The notes under the pieces: generated by a model
The model's input: only the letters and a program-made list of their open reading frames with translations
Databases searched by the model: none
What the model was told of the DNA's origin: nothing
Shown: positions 35,991 through 44,596 of the stretch, piece by piece
Position numbering within the stretch: the first letter of the stretch is position 1
Layout of the letters: each line of letters opens with the position of its first letter
Translations under genes and position numbers: made by a program
Assembly (NCBI GenBank): GCA_028292405.1
Contig: JAQGMJ010000013.1
Span: forward strand, 32,237-96,236
Origin: Betaproteobacteria bacterium
GTDB lineage: Bacteria; Pseudomonadota; Gammaproteobacteria; Burkholderiales; JAEUOS01
Direction of reading: 5' to 3'
Length of the DNA stretch: 64,000 bases

Positions 35991-37811
35991 TCATGCCGCC
36001 GCGCCGTCCAGGCTGGGGCTTTTCTCAACCTCGGCGAGATGCGCCTGGGCATCGGTCAGCCGGTGCAGGCCGGAATAGATGCCGTTGTGCGCCATCAGCT
36101 CCGCATGCGTGCCTGCCTCGACCACGTGGCCGCGATCGATCACCAGGATACGGTCGGCCTTCTCGATGGTGGACAGCCGGTGAGCGATGACGATGGTGGT
36201 GCGGTTTTGCATCAGCACGTTGAGTGCTGCCTGCACGGTGCGCTCGGTCTCGGTGTCCAGCGCGGAGGTGGCTTCGTCGAGGATCAGCACCGGCGCGTCT
36301 TTCAGCAACGCGCGCGCGATCGACAGGCGCTGGCGCTGGCCGCCGGAGAGGCGCACGCCGTTTTCGCCGATCAGCGTGTCCAGCCCCTGCGGCTGCTCGT
36401 TGATGAACTTCATCGCGTCGGCGTCGGTCGCCGCCTTGACGATCTCTTCGCGGCTGACGTGGCGCCTCAAGCCATAAGCGATGTTGGCGGCGATGCTGTC
36501 GTTGAACAACACCACGTCCTGCGATACCAGGGCGAGGTTGGCGCGCAGCGATTCCAGGGTCAAATCCTCGATGTTGATGCCATCGAGCGAGATGCTGCCC
36601 GACTGCGGCCGGTAGAAGCGCGGGATCAGGTTCGCCACCGTGGTCTTGCCGCCGCCCGAGGTGCCGACCAGCGCGATGGTCTCGCCGGGCGCGATGTCGA
36701 AGGAGAGGCGGTCGATCGCGGCGCGCTCGGCATTCGGATAGCTGAACACCACAGTGTCGAAACGCAGCGCGCCTTGGGCACGCGCGATGGTCTTGGTGCC
36801 CTTGTCTTCTTCCTCCTGCTCGTCCAGCAGCAGGAATACCGATTCAGCCGCCGCCAGCCCGCGCTGCAACGGCGCATTCACATCCGCCAGGCGCTTGAGC
36901 GGCTGCAGCAGCATGCCCATCGCGGTGATGAAGGCGACGAAGCCGCCCACCGTGGTCTGGCCGCCGGCAGCCTGGTAGATGGCGATACTGATCACCACTG
37001 CCATCGCGGTGGAACCGAAGAACTGGGTGATCGGTACGGTGGCGGACGCCGCTACCGTCTGGCGCATGTTCATGCCGCGCAGGCGCGCGTTGGCCTGGTG
37101 GAAGCGGTTCTTCTCGTACTCCTGTCCGCCGTAGACCTTGACGACCTTGTGTGCCTCGATGGTTTCGCCCAGCACGTGGGTGATGTCCCCCATCGCGTGC
37201 TGCGCGCCGCGGCTGACGCGGCGCAGGCGGCCGGAGAAGACGCGAATCACCATCGCCGTACAAGGCACGATGGCCAGCGCCACCAGGGTCAGGGCCCAAC
37301 TTTCGTAGAACAGGTAAGCGAACAGGCCGATCACGGTGACGGTGTCGCCCACCAGCGCCGTCAGCACCGTGGTGGCCGCGCTGGTGACGTTGTTCACATC
37401 AAAGGTGATGCGCGAAATCAGCACCCCTGAGGTGCTGTTGTTGTAGAAAGTGGTGGGCAGCTTGACCATGCGCGAGAACATCTCGTCGCGCATGTCGAGC
37501 AGGATGCGGTTGGAGACCCAGGCAAGCGCGTAGGAAGTGCAGAAGTTGATCGCGCCGCGGAGCACAAAGACGCCGACCAGGGCCGCCGGCAGCCAGTAAA
37601 GGCTGGAGTGGAAGCTCTTGCCGCTGAAGCCGTCGTCGAGCAGCGGCTTCATGATTGCGGGAAACAGCGGCTCCGTAAGCGACGCCAGGGCCATGCCGAG
37701 AATACCCAACGCAAAGACCATGCGATAGGGACGCACATAGCCCAGCAGGCGCAGGTACAGGCGGGCGCTGTCTAACGGCGCACTTTGGTCACCCTTGGGG
37801 TTTTCTGCCAT
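35991..37811 (-). CDS. msbA: Lipid A export ATP-binding/permease protein MsbA
   Basis: A homodimeric ABC exporter that flips lipid A-core across the inner membrane. Six membrane helices fill residues ~30-320. The ATPase domain has Walker A GTSGGGKTT, signature LSGGQRQRLS, Walker B VLILDEAT and the switch His in IAHRLST. The 606-residue length is close to E. coli MsbA. ATG 37811 gives MAENPKGDQS; the ORF-track extension has no support. It lies inside the glycosyltransferase block, consistent with acting on the core those enzymes build. Confidence 0.92.
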   Translation of the reverse strand: MAENPKGDQSAPLDSARLYLRLLGYVRPYRMVFALGILGMALASLTEPLFPAIMKPLLDDGFSGKSFHSSLYWLPAALVGVFVLRGAINFCTSYALAWVSNRILLDMRDEMFSRMVKLPTTFYNNSTSGVLISRITFDVNNVTSAATTVLTALVGDTVTVIGLFAYLFYESWALTLVALAIVPCTAMVIRVFSGRLRRVSRGAQHAMGDITHVLGETIEAHKVVKVYGGQEYEKNRFHQANARLRGMNMRQTVAASATVPITQFFGSTAMAVVISIAIYQAAGGQTTVGGFVAFITAMGMLLQPLKRLADVNAPLQRGLAAAESVFLLLDEQEEEDKGTKTIARAQGALRFDTVVFSYPNAERAAIDRLSFDIAPGETIALVGTSGGGKTTVANLIPRFYRPQSGSISLDGINIEDLTLESLRANLALVSQDVVLFNDSIAANIAYGLRRHVSREEIVKAATDADAMKFINEQPQGLDTLIGENGVRLSGGQRQRLSIARALLKDAPVLILDEATSALDTETERTVQAALNVLMQNRTTIVIAHRLSTIEKADRILVIDRGHVVEAGTHAELMAHNGIYSGLHRLTDAQAHLAEVEKSPSLDGAAA

Positions 37812-37855
37812 CGATGTTTTACTGCGGGCCGAAGCCGCGCGCAAAGCCTTGTTTT

Positions 37856-39010
37856 CTAAACCGAAATTTTAACATTCGGCGGCGGCGCCGCGAGTTCGCG
37901 GTAAAGCGCCAGCAGTTGCCCGGCCATCGCGTCGAGCGAGAGGTGGGCAACGCTGGCGCGCGCGGCCTCGCGCATGCCCGCGGCGCGGCCTGGCGCGGCC
38001 AGCACACCCATCACCTGCGACAAGCCGGCGACATCAAGCGCATCCAGCACATAGCCATTCTCGCCCTCGCGGATGAACTCGCGTGCGCCGCATTGCCGGG
38101 TAGTGACCACCGGCAGGCCGCTGGCCAGCGCCTCCAGCGCGGCGTTGGGCATTGGGTCGTACAGGGTGGGCAGGACGAAAGCATCCGCTGCGCCGTAGAG
38201 CATGGGCAGGTCCTCGCGCGGGCCGAGGAAATGCGCACGACCTTCAAGGCCAAGTCGTTTGGCCTGCGCCTGGTAGGCAGCGGCGTTCTTGTCCGCACCG
38301 ACGATCGCGGCGGCAGCCGGCGCAGCGGTGCCGGCCAGGGCTTCGAGCAGTCGCGCCACGCCCTTGCGTTCGAAGCCGGAGCCGACGTAGAGAAACAGCG
38401 GCGCGTCCTGTGCGATGCCGAGGGCGGCACGCACATTCGCGCGCTGCTCCGCCTGGCGCGGATTGAAGGCGTCGAGATCGACGCCGTTGTAGATCACGTG
38501 CAATTTGGATGCAGGAGTGCGGAAGCGCGCCGCAATGTCGTCGCGCACCATGGTGGAATTGCAGATCACCGCGCGCAGGGCGCGATGGGTGAACATCAGG
38601 CGCTCCTGCTTCAGCACGTACGGGTGGTAGGGGTTGATCCACACGTTGAAGCGCTGCCAGCGCGTCTGCGCCCGCGCGCGCAGCCCCAGCCAGGTGGCGT
38701 GCACGCCGTCGCCGGCGCGGTAGATCGCGATGCCGGGGATGCGTTCGTGGCTTTGCACCAGGTCGAAACGATCGCCGGTGGTCGCCAGCGCACGGCGGAT
38801 CGCCGAGGAAAAGCTGCGGTCGCGGGTCAGCGAGCCGCGATAGGGCGGATTGACGCGCCAGAAGGTATAGCCCGGCGCCTCTTTCCACTCGCGCGCCAGC
38901 AGCGTGACTTCGACGCCTTCATGCGCGCGCAAGGCGCCGATGGCGCGCTCGATGAAGCGTTCGGCACCGCCGTAGGGATTGTATTTTTGCCGGACGATGG
39001 CGAGTTTCAT
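37856..39010 (-). CDS. GT4 glycosyltransferase, WaaG-like
   Basis: A 384-residue GT-B enzyme resembling LPS core glucosyltransferase I (WaaG/RfaG). It has N-terminal VRQKYNPYGGAERFIERAI, a central VICNSTMVRDDIAARF with YNGVDLDAFNP, donor motif FLYVGSGFERKGVARLLEAL, and LPTLYDPMPNAALEALASGLPVV with the E-x7-E-like pair. WaaG adds the first outer-core glucose from UDP-glucose. Assignment to that exact step is inference. It lies between the WaaQ-like GT9 gene and msbA. Confidence 0.82.
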   Translation of the reverse strand: MKLAIVRQKYNPYGGAERFIERAIGALRAHEGVEVTLLAREWKEAPGYTFWRVNPPYRGSLTRDRSFSSAIRRALATTGDRFDLVQSHERIPGIAIYRAGDGVHATWLGLRARAQTRWQRFNVWINPYHPYVLKQERLMFTHRALRAVICNSTMVRDDIAARFRTPASKLHVIYNGVDLDAFNPRQAEQRANVRAALGIAQDAPLFLYVGSGFERKGVARLLEALAGTAAPAAAAIVGADKNAAAYQAQAKRLGLEGRAHFLGPREDLPMLYGAADAFVLPTLYDPMPNAALEALASGLPVVTTRQCGAREFIREGENGYVLDALDVAGLSQVMGVLAAPGRAAGMREAARASVAHLSLDAMAGQLLALYRELAAPPPNVKISV

Positions 39011-39046
39011 TTGAACGGCATCGCCTTCACAGTTGCGAACATCAAA

Positions 39047-40168
39047 TCAATCAGCCTCATTCAACAGCGCCTGCGCCGCTTCCAGCACGCGCTCCACCGG
39101 CAGGGTGGTCAGGCATTCGCTTACCTTGCTGCCGCCGCAGCCGTCGTTGCCGCAGGGCCGGCATGGGTGGATCTGCGAAGCGACGATGCGGTGTACCACC
39201 CGCCAGGGCGCCCACTCGACATCGCCCGAAGGCCCGAACAGCGCCACCGTCGGTGTGCCCTGGCTGGCGGCGATATGCATGGGCGCGGAATCGACGCCGA
39301 TAAAAAGCATTGCGCGCGCCGTCAGCGCCGCCAGTTCCTTCAGCGACAGCTTGCCGGCGAGGTTCACCGGCGTGGCCTGCGTGCAGGCGAGGATGCGCTG
39401 GATCATCGCCATCTCCATCTGCGCCGGCGCGGCCGACAGCACCACGCGGTGCCCGAGCTCGGCCAGCCGGTCGATCAAGGCGCCGACCCGCTCGGCCGGC
39501 CAGGTCTTGAACATCCAGCGCGAAGTGGGGTGCAGGTGAATAAAACCCAGCTCGCTCAACTCGTGCTTTGCCAGATGCGCGGCAACGCTTTGTTCGGCTG
39601 CCGGCCCGGCGATCAGGGTGAGATGCTTTTCGTCTTCCGCCGGCATCAGGCCGATGCGCCGCAGCGCGTCGAGATTGACTTCGGCGGTATGCCGGCTGTT
39701 GCCGACGCGCGGCAAGGCATAGAAGTGGGTGAAGCTTTCGTCCCACAGCGAATCGGCTTCGTTCAACTTGGGCGCGACCGCTATCTTCGGACGCAGGGTC
39801 TTGGCCCACCACAGGCCACGCCGGTTTTCGGTCAGGTGCAGAAGCAAGTCGTAGCGCCGCGCGCGCAGCTTGCGCCACAGGCCGAGTTCGGCTGCAACGT
39901 GACCCAGCGCCCCGCGCTTTTTCCATTGCCGGTCGACGCCATGCACCTGCGCAATGGCCGGATGCAGGCTGAGCATCTCGGCGGTATCGCTGTAGACCAC
40001 CGCGTCGATCTCGATGTGCGGCGCACGGTGCTTGAGCAGGTCGAACACCGGCGAAGTCAGCAGCACGTCGCCATGGTGGCGCAGCTTGACGACAAGCGCG
40101 CGTCTGACCTGCGAAAGATCGGGAGCATCAGCCGGCAGGGTCAAGCCGTCCGCTTGCGCGCCGGCCAT
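39047..40168 (-). CDS. waaQ: Putative lipopolysaccharide heptosyltransferase III (WaaQ-like)
   Basis: A 373-residue GT9 enzyme. ALVVKLRHHGDVLLTSPVFDLLK is close to the WaaQ N-terminus. HLHPTSRWMFKTWPAERVGALI and FIGVDSAPMHIAASQGTPTVALFGPSG are the donor-binding signatures. The C-terminal CRPCGNDGCGGSKVSECL is a four-to-five-cysteine tail common in this family. WaaQ adds the branching third heptose of the inner core. ATG 40168 shares its A with the dnaE stop (TGATG), so translation is likely coupled to dnaE. The ORF-track extension lies inside dnaE. Confidence 0.85.
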   Translation of the reverse strand: MAGAQADGLTLPADAPDLSQVRRALVVKLRHHGDVLLTSPVFDLLKHRAPHIEIDAVVYSDTAEMLSLHPAIAQVHGVDRQWKKRGALGHVAAELGLWRKLRARRYDLLLHLTENRRGLWWAKTLRPKIAVAPKLNEADSLWDESFTHFYALPRVGNSRHTAEVNLDALRRIGLMPAEDEKHLTLIAGPAAEQSVAAHLAKHELSELGFIHLHPTSRWMFKTWPAERVGALIDRLAELGHRVVLSAAPAQMEMAMIQRILACTQATPVNLAGKLSLKELAALTARAMLFIGVDSAPMHIAASQGTPTVALFGPSGDVEWAPWRVVHRIVASQIHPCRPCGNDGCGGSKVSECLTTLPVERVLEAAQALLNEAD

Positions 40169-43100
40169 CAATACAAGACCTCGACGCCGGCGGGAGTGAG
40201 CCAGTCGCGCAGACCCTGCAGCAACTCTTCGCGCGGCGTGACGCGCCATTCTTCGCCCATCGGGATTTCGCAGGAGGCATCGCCATTGTGGTAATCGATC
40301 ACCACCGGGCAGGAGCCGCCGCCGCGATAAGGCGCCAGCAACTCCATCAGCTTTTTCGCGTTCGCCTGGCCGTTCATCGATACCTTCAGCGTCCGTGCAT
40401 AGGCGCGGCGCAGGTCGACCATGCCGTAGAGCTTTTCCGCGGAAATGCGCATACCGCCGGAAAACTGGTCTTCACGAACCTTGCCGGAAATCACCAGCAA
40501 CTCGTCGGGCTTGAGCAGGTCGCGGTGCGCATCCACCAGTTCCTGGAATACGGTGACTTCCAGCTTGGCGGTGCCGTCGTCGATTTCCAGAATGTTCATT
40601 TTGCCGCGCCGGGTCATCGCGGTGCGCATCTGCGTCACCACCCCCGCCAGCAACTGCGGCTCGCCGCGCGCCTTGACGTCGCTCAAGCGGGCGCGCACCA
40701 GCTTGCGTACCTCGACGGCATAAGCGTCGAACAAATGGCCGGAGAGGTAGTAACCCAGCGCCAGCTTTTCGTTCAGCAGGCGGTCGCGCGTCGACCACTT
40801 GAGGTTGCGCAGCAATTCGGGCTTGTGTTCCTGGTTGCCCTCGTCGGTGCCGCCGAACAGGCTTACCTGGTCGGCGCTTTGCTCGGCCTGCTCGGCCCCT
40901 TCCATCGCGATGCCGACGGAGGCGAACAGCGCCGCGCGGTCCGGCTCCAGCGCGTCGAAGGCGCCGGCGCGCACCAGGGCCTCGATGGCACGGCGGTTCA
41001 CCAGGCGCTTGTCAACCCGCATGCAAAAGTCGAACAGGTCGGTGAAGGGCTTCTCCGCGCGCGCCGCGATGATGCTTTCGATCGCGCCTTCGCCCATGCC
41101 CTTGATGCCGCCCAGGCCGTAGCGCACCGCACTGATCTTGCCGTCCTTGCCCGGCACCGGCTCGAAGCGGTAAGCAGACAGGTTGACCTCGGGCAGCATC
41201 ACCTCGATGCCGTTCTCGCGCGCGTCCATGGCGTAGATCTGCACCTTGTCGGTGTCGCTCATCGCGCAGGACATGTTGGCCGCGTAGAATTCGGCGGGGT
41301 AGTGCTGCTTAAGGTAAGCCGTGTGATAGGCGAGCAGGGCGTAGGCGGCGGCGTGCGACTTGTTGAAGCCGTAGCCGGCGAACTTTTCCATCAGGTCGAA
41401 GATTTCGTCGGCCTTGGGCGTGCTCAAACCATTTTTCGCCGCACCGTCGCGGAAAATCTGCCGGTGCTCGGCCATTTCCTCGGCCTTTTTCTTGCCCATC
41501 GCGCGGCGCAGCAGGTCGGCGCCGCCGAGCGAATAGCCGCCCATGATCTGCGCCATCTGCATCACCTGCTCCTGGTAGACCATGATGCCGTAGGTCTCGG
41601 AGAGGATGGGCTCGACGCGCGCGTCGGGATACACCACCTGCTGGCGGCCGTGCTTGCGCTCGATGAAGTCGGGGATCAGGTCCATCGGCCCCGGGCGGTA
41701 CAGCGCCACCAGGGCGATGATGTCCTCGAAGCGGTCGGGCTTGGCGCCCAGCAGCATGTCGCGCATGCCGCGGGACTCGAACTGGAAAATCGCCACCGTG
41801 TTGGCCTTCTTGAACACGGTGTAGGCCCGGGCGTCGTCCAGCGGCAATTTCGAGCAGCTGAAGTCCGGCAACTCGGGGTGGCAGCGGCGGATGTAGCGCT
41901 CGGCCCAGTCGAGAACGGTGAGCGTGGTCAGGCCCAGAAAGTCGAACTTCACCAGGCCGACGGCTTCGACGTCGTCCTTGTCGTACTGGCTGACCGCGCC
42001 GTCGCCCATGCCTTGCGCGTACAGCGGTGTGAAGTCGGTGAGCTTGCCGGGGGCGATCAGTACGCCACCCGCATGCTTGCCCACCGAACGCGTCAGGCCT
42101 TCGACCTGCTCCGCCAGGCTAAGCAGCCCCGCCACTTCTTCCTCGGCCTTTTCGCGCGCCACCAGCTGCGGCTCCATCTCCCGCGCATTGGCAATCGTGA
42201 TCAGCTTGCCCGGGGCAAAGGGAATCAGCTTGGCGATGCCGTCGCAAAAGTTGTAGCCGAGGTCGAGCACGCGGCCGATGTCGCGGATCGCCGCTTTCGC
42301 CGCCATGGTGCCGAAGGTGGCGATTTGCGAAACGCAATGTTCGCCGTACTTCTGGCGCACGTACTGGATGACGCGGTCGCGGCCGTTTTCGCAAAAGTCG
42401 ATATCGAAGTCGGGCATCGACACCCGCTCCGGATTGAGGAAGCGCTCGAACAGCAGGTTGTAGGCCAGCGGATCGAGGTCGGTGATGCCCAGCGAGTACG
42501 CCACCAGCGAGCCGGCGCCCGAGCCGCGGCCCGGGCCCACCGGCACGCCGTTGTTCTTCGCCCAGTTGATGAAGTCCGCGACGATCAGGAAGTAGCCCGG
42601 GAAGCCCATCTTGATGATGGTGTCCACCTCGAACTCCAGCCTGTCCTCATAGCGCTTGCGCACCTCTTCGCGCTTGCCTGCGTCCGGAAACAGCGCCTGC
42701 AGACGCACTTCCAGGCGTTCCTGCGAGAGCTTGCGCAGGTAGTCGTCGATGGTCAGGCCCGCCGGCACCGGGAAGTCGGGCAGGCTGGGCTTGCCGAGTT
42801 TCAGCGAAATGTTGCAGCGCTTGGCGATTTCCACCGAATTGGCCAGCGCGTCCGGCAGGTCCTTGAACAATTCGGCCATCTCGGCCTGGGTCTTGAAGTA
42901 CTGGTCTTCGCTGTACAAGCGCGGGCGGCGCTGGTCGCCCAGCACAAAGCCTTCGGCGATGCATACGCGCGCCTCGTGGGCGCGAAACTCGTCGGTGGAG
43001 GAAAATTCGATCGGATGAGTCGCCACCACCGGCAGCTTGACCCGGTTGGCCAGCGCGACAATGCGCCGCAGTTGCGGCTCGACCGCTGCCGACTTGGTGC

Positions 43101-43641
43101 TGCCGGCCTGGCTGCGCTGCACCTCGATGTAAAAGCGGTTCGGAAACAGCATCGCCCATTCGTTGGCCAGCGTCTCGGCCATGCCGGGGTTGCCGGCGGC
43201 CAGCGCCTGCGCAATGTCGCCGGCGCCCGGGCCCAGCAGCAGGCCTGACAAGGCAATCAACCCGCCCGTGCCTTCGCGCAGCCAGGTCTTGTCGATTTCC
43301 GCGCGGCCGCGATGCTGGTTGGTCAGCCAGGCGCGCGACAGCAGTTCGCACAGCTTCAGGTAACCGTCGTTGCTGGCGGCCAGCAGGATCACCCGCGAAG
43401 GCTTGTCGCGCTCCTCGGGGTTGGTGATCCACACGTCGGTGCCGATCACCGGTTTCACACCCTTGCCGCGCGCCGCCTTGTAGAACTTGACCATGCCGAA
43501 CAGGTTGGCCAGGTCGGTCAGTGCCAGCGCGCCCATGCCGTCGCCCTGCGCCTGCGCCACCGCGGCGTCGACACGGGTCAGCCCGTCGGTGACCGAGTAT
43601 TCCGAGTGCAGGCGAAGGTGGACGTAGGCCGGTTGTGGCAT
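40168..43641 (-). CDS. dnaE: DNA polymerase III subunit alpha
   Basis: The replicative polymerase catalytic subunit, 1157 residues. An N-terminal PHP domain (LHSEYSVTDG), the polymerase core with catalytic aspartates in MPDFDIDFCENGRD (about residue 410), fingers with GKHAGGVLIAPG, an OB domain (AGVVTQMRTAMTRRGKMNILEIDDG) and a C-terminal tau-binding region are all recognisable. The length matches the E. coli-type DnaE1, not the mutagenic DnaE2. Unusually, it is first in line with LPS glycosyltransferase genes, through a 1-bp stop/start overlap. Confidence 0.97.
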   Translation of the reverse strand: MPQPAYVHLRLHSEYSVTDGLTRVDAAVAQAQGDGMGALALTDLANLFGMVKFYKAARGKGVKPVIGTDVWITNPEERDKPSRVILLAASNDGYLKLCELLSRAWLTNQHRGRAEIDKTWLREGTGGLIALSGLLLGPGAGDIAQALAAGNPGMAETLANEWAMLFPNRFYIEVQRSQAGSTKSAAVEPQLRRIVALANRVKLPVVATHPIEFSSTDEFRAHEARVCIAEGFVLGDQRRPRLYSEDQYFKTQAEMAELFKDLPDALANSVEIAKRCNISLKLGKPSLPDFPVPAGLTIDDYLRKLSQERLEVRLQALFPDAGKREEVRKRYEDRLEFEVDTIIKMGFPGYFLIVADFINWAKNNGVPVGPGRGSGAGSLVAYSLGITDLDPLAYNLLFERFLNPERVSMPDFDIDFCENGRDRVIQYVRQKYGEHCVSQIATFGTMAAKAAIRDIGRVLDLGYNFCDGIAKLIPFAPGKLITIANAREMEPQLVAREKAEEEVAGLLSLAEQVEGLTRSVGKHAGGVLIAPGKLTDFTPLYAQGMGDGAVSQYDKDDVEAVGLVKFDFLGLTTLTVLDWAERYIRRCHPELPDFSCSKLPLDDARAYTVFKKANTVAIFQFESRGMRDMLLGAKPDRFEDIIALVALYRPGPMDLIPDFIERKHGRQQVVYPDARVEPILSETYGIMVYQEQVMQMAQIMGGYSLGGADLLRRAMGKKKAEEMAEHRQIFRDGAAKNGLSTPKADEIFDLMEKFAGYGFNKSHAAAYALLAYHTAYLKQHYPAEFYAANMSCAMSDTDKVQIYAMDARENGIEVMLPEVNLSAYRFEPVPGKDGKISAVRYGLGGIKGMGEGAIESIIAARAEKPFTDLFDFCMRVDKRLVNRRAIEALVRAGAFDALEPDRAALFASVGIAMEGAEQAEQSADQVSLFGGTDEGNQEHKPELLRNLKWSTRDRLLNEKLALGYYLSGHLFDAYAVEVRKLVRARLSDVKARGEPQLLAGVVTQMRTAMTRRGKMNILEIDDGTAKLEVTVFQELVDAHRDLLKPDELLVISGKVREDQFSGGMRISAEKLYGMVDLRRAYARTLKVSMNGQANAKKLMELLAPYRGGGSCPVVIDYHNGDASCEIPMGEEWRVTPREELLQGLRDWLTPAGVEVLY

Positions 43642-43678
43642 GGCAGGATTTTACTCGACAGCGGGGCGCAAGGGAGCC

Positions 43679-43706
43679 TTAAAACGGGGTCTTCAGACAG
43701 TATAAT
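43679..43706 (+). promoter_or_regulatory. Predicted sigma-70 promoter for trhO
   Basis: A consensus TATAAT at 43701-43706 is 16 bp from TTAAAA (four of six -35 positions match). The -10 lies about 27 bp upstream of the ATG in the dnaE-trhO divergent spacer. Confidence 0.5.
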
Positions 43707-43732
43707 TTGCTCGTGCCGCTTGACATTGCCCG

Positions 43733-44596
43733 ATGAATTACCTCAACGTTTCCGCCTACAAGTTCGTCGAACTGGGCAGCCTGGAGAGCCTGCGCGCGGA
43801 CTTGCGCCAACGCTGCGTTGCGGCAGGGCTCAAAGGAACGGTTTTGCTGTCCCCGGAAGGCATCAATCTTTTCCTCGCCGGGGTCGAGGCCGGCCTGCGC
43901 GGCGTGATGGCCTGGCTGGCCGCCGACGCCCGCTTTGCCGGCCTGCCGGTGAAGGAGTCCTGGTCGGCCGAGCAGCCCTTCAACCGCATGCTGGTGAAGA
44001 TCAAGCGCGAGATCATCACCATGAAAAAGCCGCAAATCCGGCCGATCGAGGAACGCGCTCCGCACGTGGACGCCGCCACCCTCAAGCGCTGGCTCGACGC
44101 CGGCCATGACGACGCCGGGCGCGCCGTCACCCTGCTGGACACGCGCAATGCCTTCGAGGTGGAAGTCGGCACCTTCACCGACGCCATCGACCCGCAAATC
44201 CGCTCCTTCAGCGAATTCCCCGCCACCCTGGAAAAACTGGCGCCCGAGTTGCAGGGGCGCACGGTGGTGACTTTTTGCACCGGCGGCATCCGCTGCGAAA
44301 AAGCGGTGCTGTACATGCAGGGTCAGGGTTACGAAAACGTCTACCAGCTCGACGGCGGCATCCTGAAGTATTTCGAGGAAGTGGGCGGCGCGCACTACAG
44401 CGGCAACTGCTTTGTGTTCGACCGCCGCGTCGCGTTGACACCCGAGCTGCGGGAAACCGGCCATGCCGAATGCTTCAATTGCCGCGCCGTGGTCTCGCCG
44501 ATGCAGCAGCGCTTGGCTGCTTACGTGGTCGGTGTTTCCTGCCCGGCCTGCCTGGCTTCGCCCTTGCCTTCACCCTCTTCCTCGACCGCGACATAG
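43733..44596 (+). CDS. trhO: tRNA uridine(34) hydroxylase (rhodanese-like, TrhO/YceA)
   Basis: A UPF0176/YceA family protein that hydroxylates U34 in a subset of tRNAs on the way to cmo5U/mo5U. It has an N-terminal ferredoxin-like domain (~1-95) and a rhodanese domain with the active-site loop CTGGIRCEK (Cys182, Cys188). A C-terminal CFNCR...CPAC pair resembles the family's cysteine region. The last 76 bp overlap the 3' end of the antiporter gene on the other strand, and the final residues (LPSPSSSTAT) are low-complexity, as expected where the frame is constrained by the opposite gene. Confidence 0.9.
   Translation: MNYLNVSAYKFVELGSLESLRADLRQRCVAAGLKGTVLLSPEGINLFLAGVEAGLRGVMAWLAADARFAGLPVKESWSAEQPFNRMLVKIKREIITMKKPQIRPIEERAPHVDAATLKRWLDAGHDDAGRAVTLLDTRNAFEVEVGTFTDAIDPQIRSFSEFPATLEKLAPELQGRTVVTFCTGGIRCEKAVLYMQGQGYENVYQLDGGILKYFEEVGGAHYSGNCFVFDRRVALTPELRETGHAECFNCRAVVSPMQQRLAAYVVGVSCPACLASPLPSPSSSTAT

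Noticed and set aside
37814-40294. 826-codon plus-strand frame across the glycosyltransferase genes
   Set aside because: Runs antisense through two well-supported GT genes in their complementary phase; composition is His/Gln/Arg-rich without motifs.
40288-43248. 986-codon open frame antisense to dnaE
   Set aside because: Mirror of dnaE codon usage; dnaE itself is complete and conserved.
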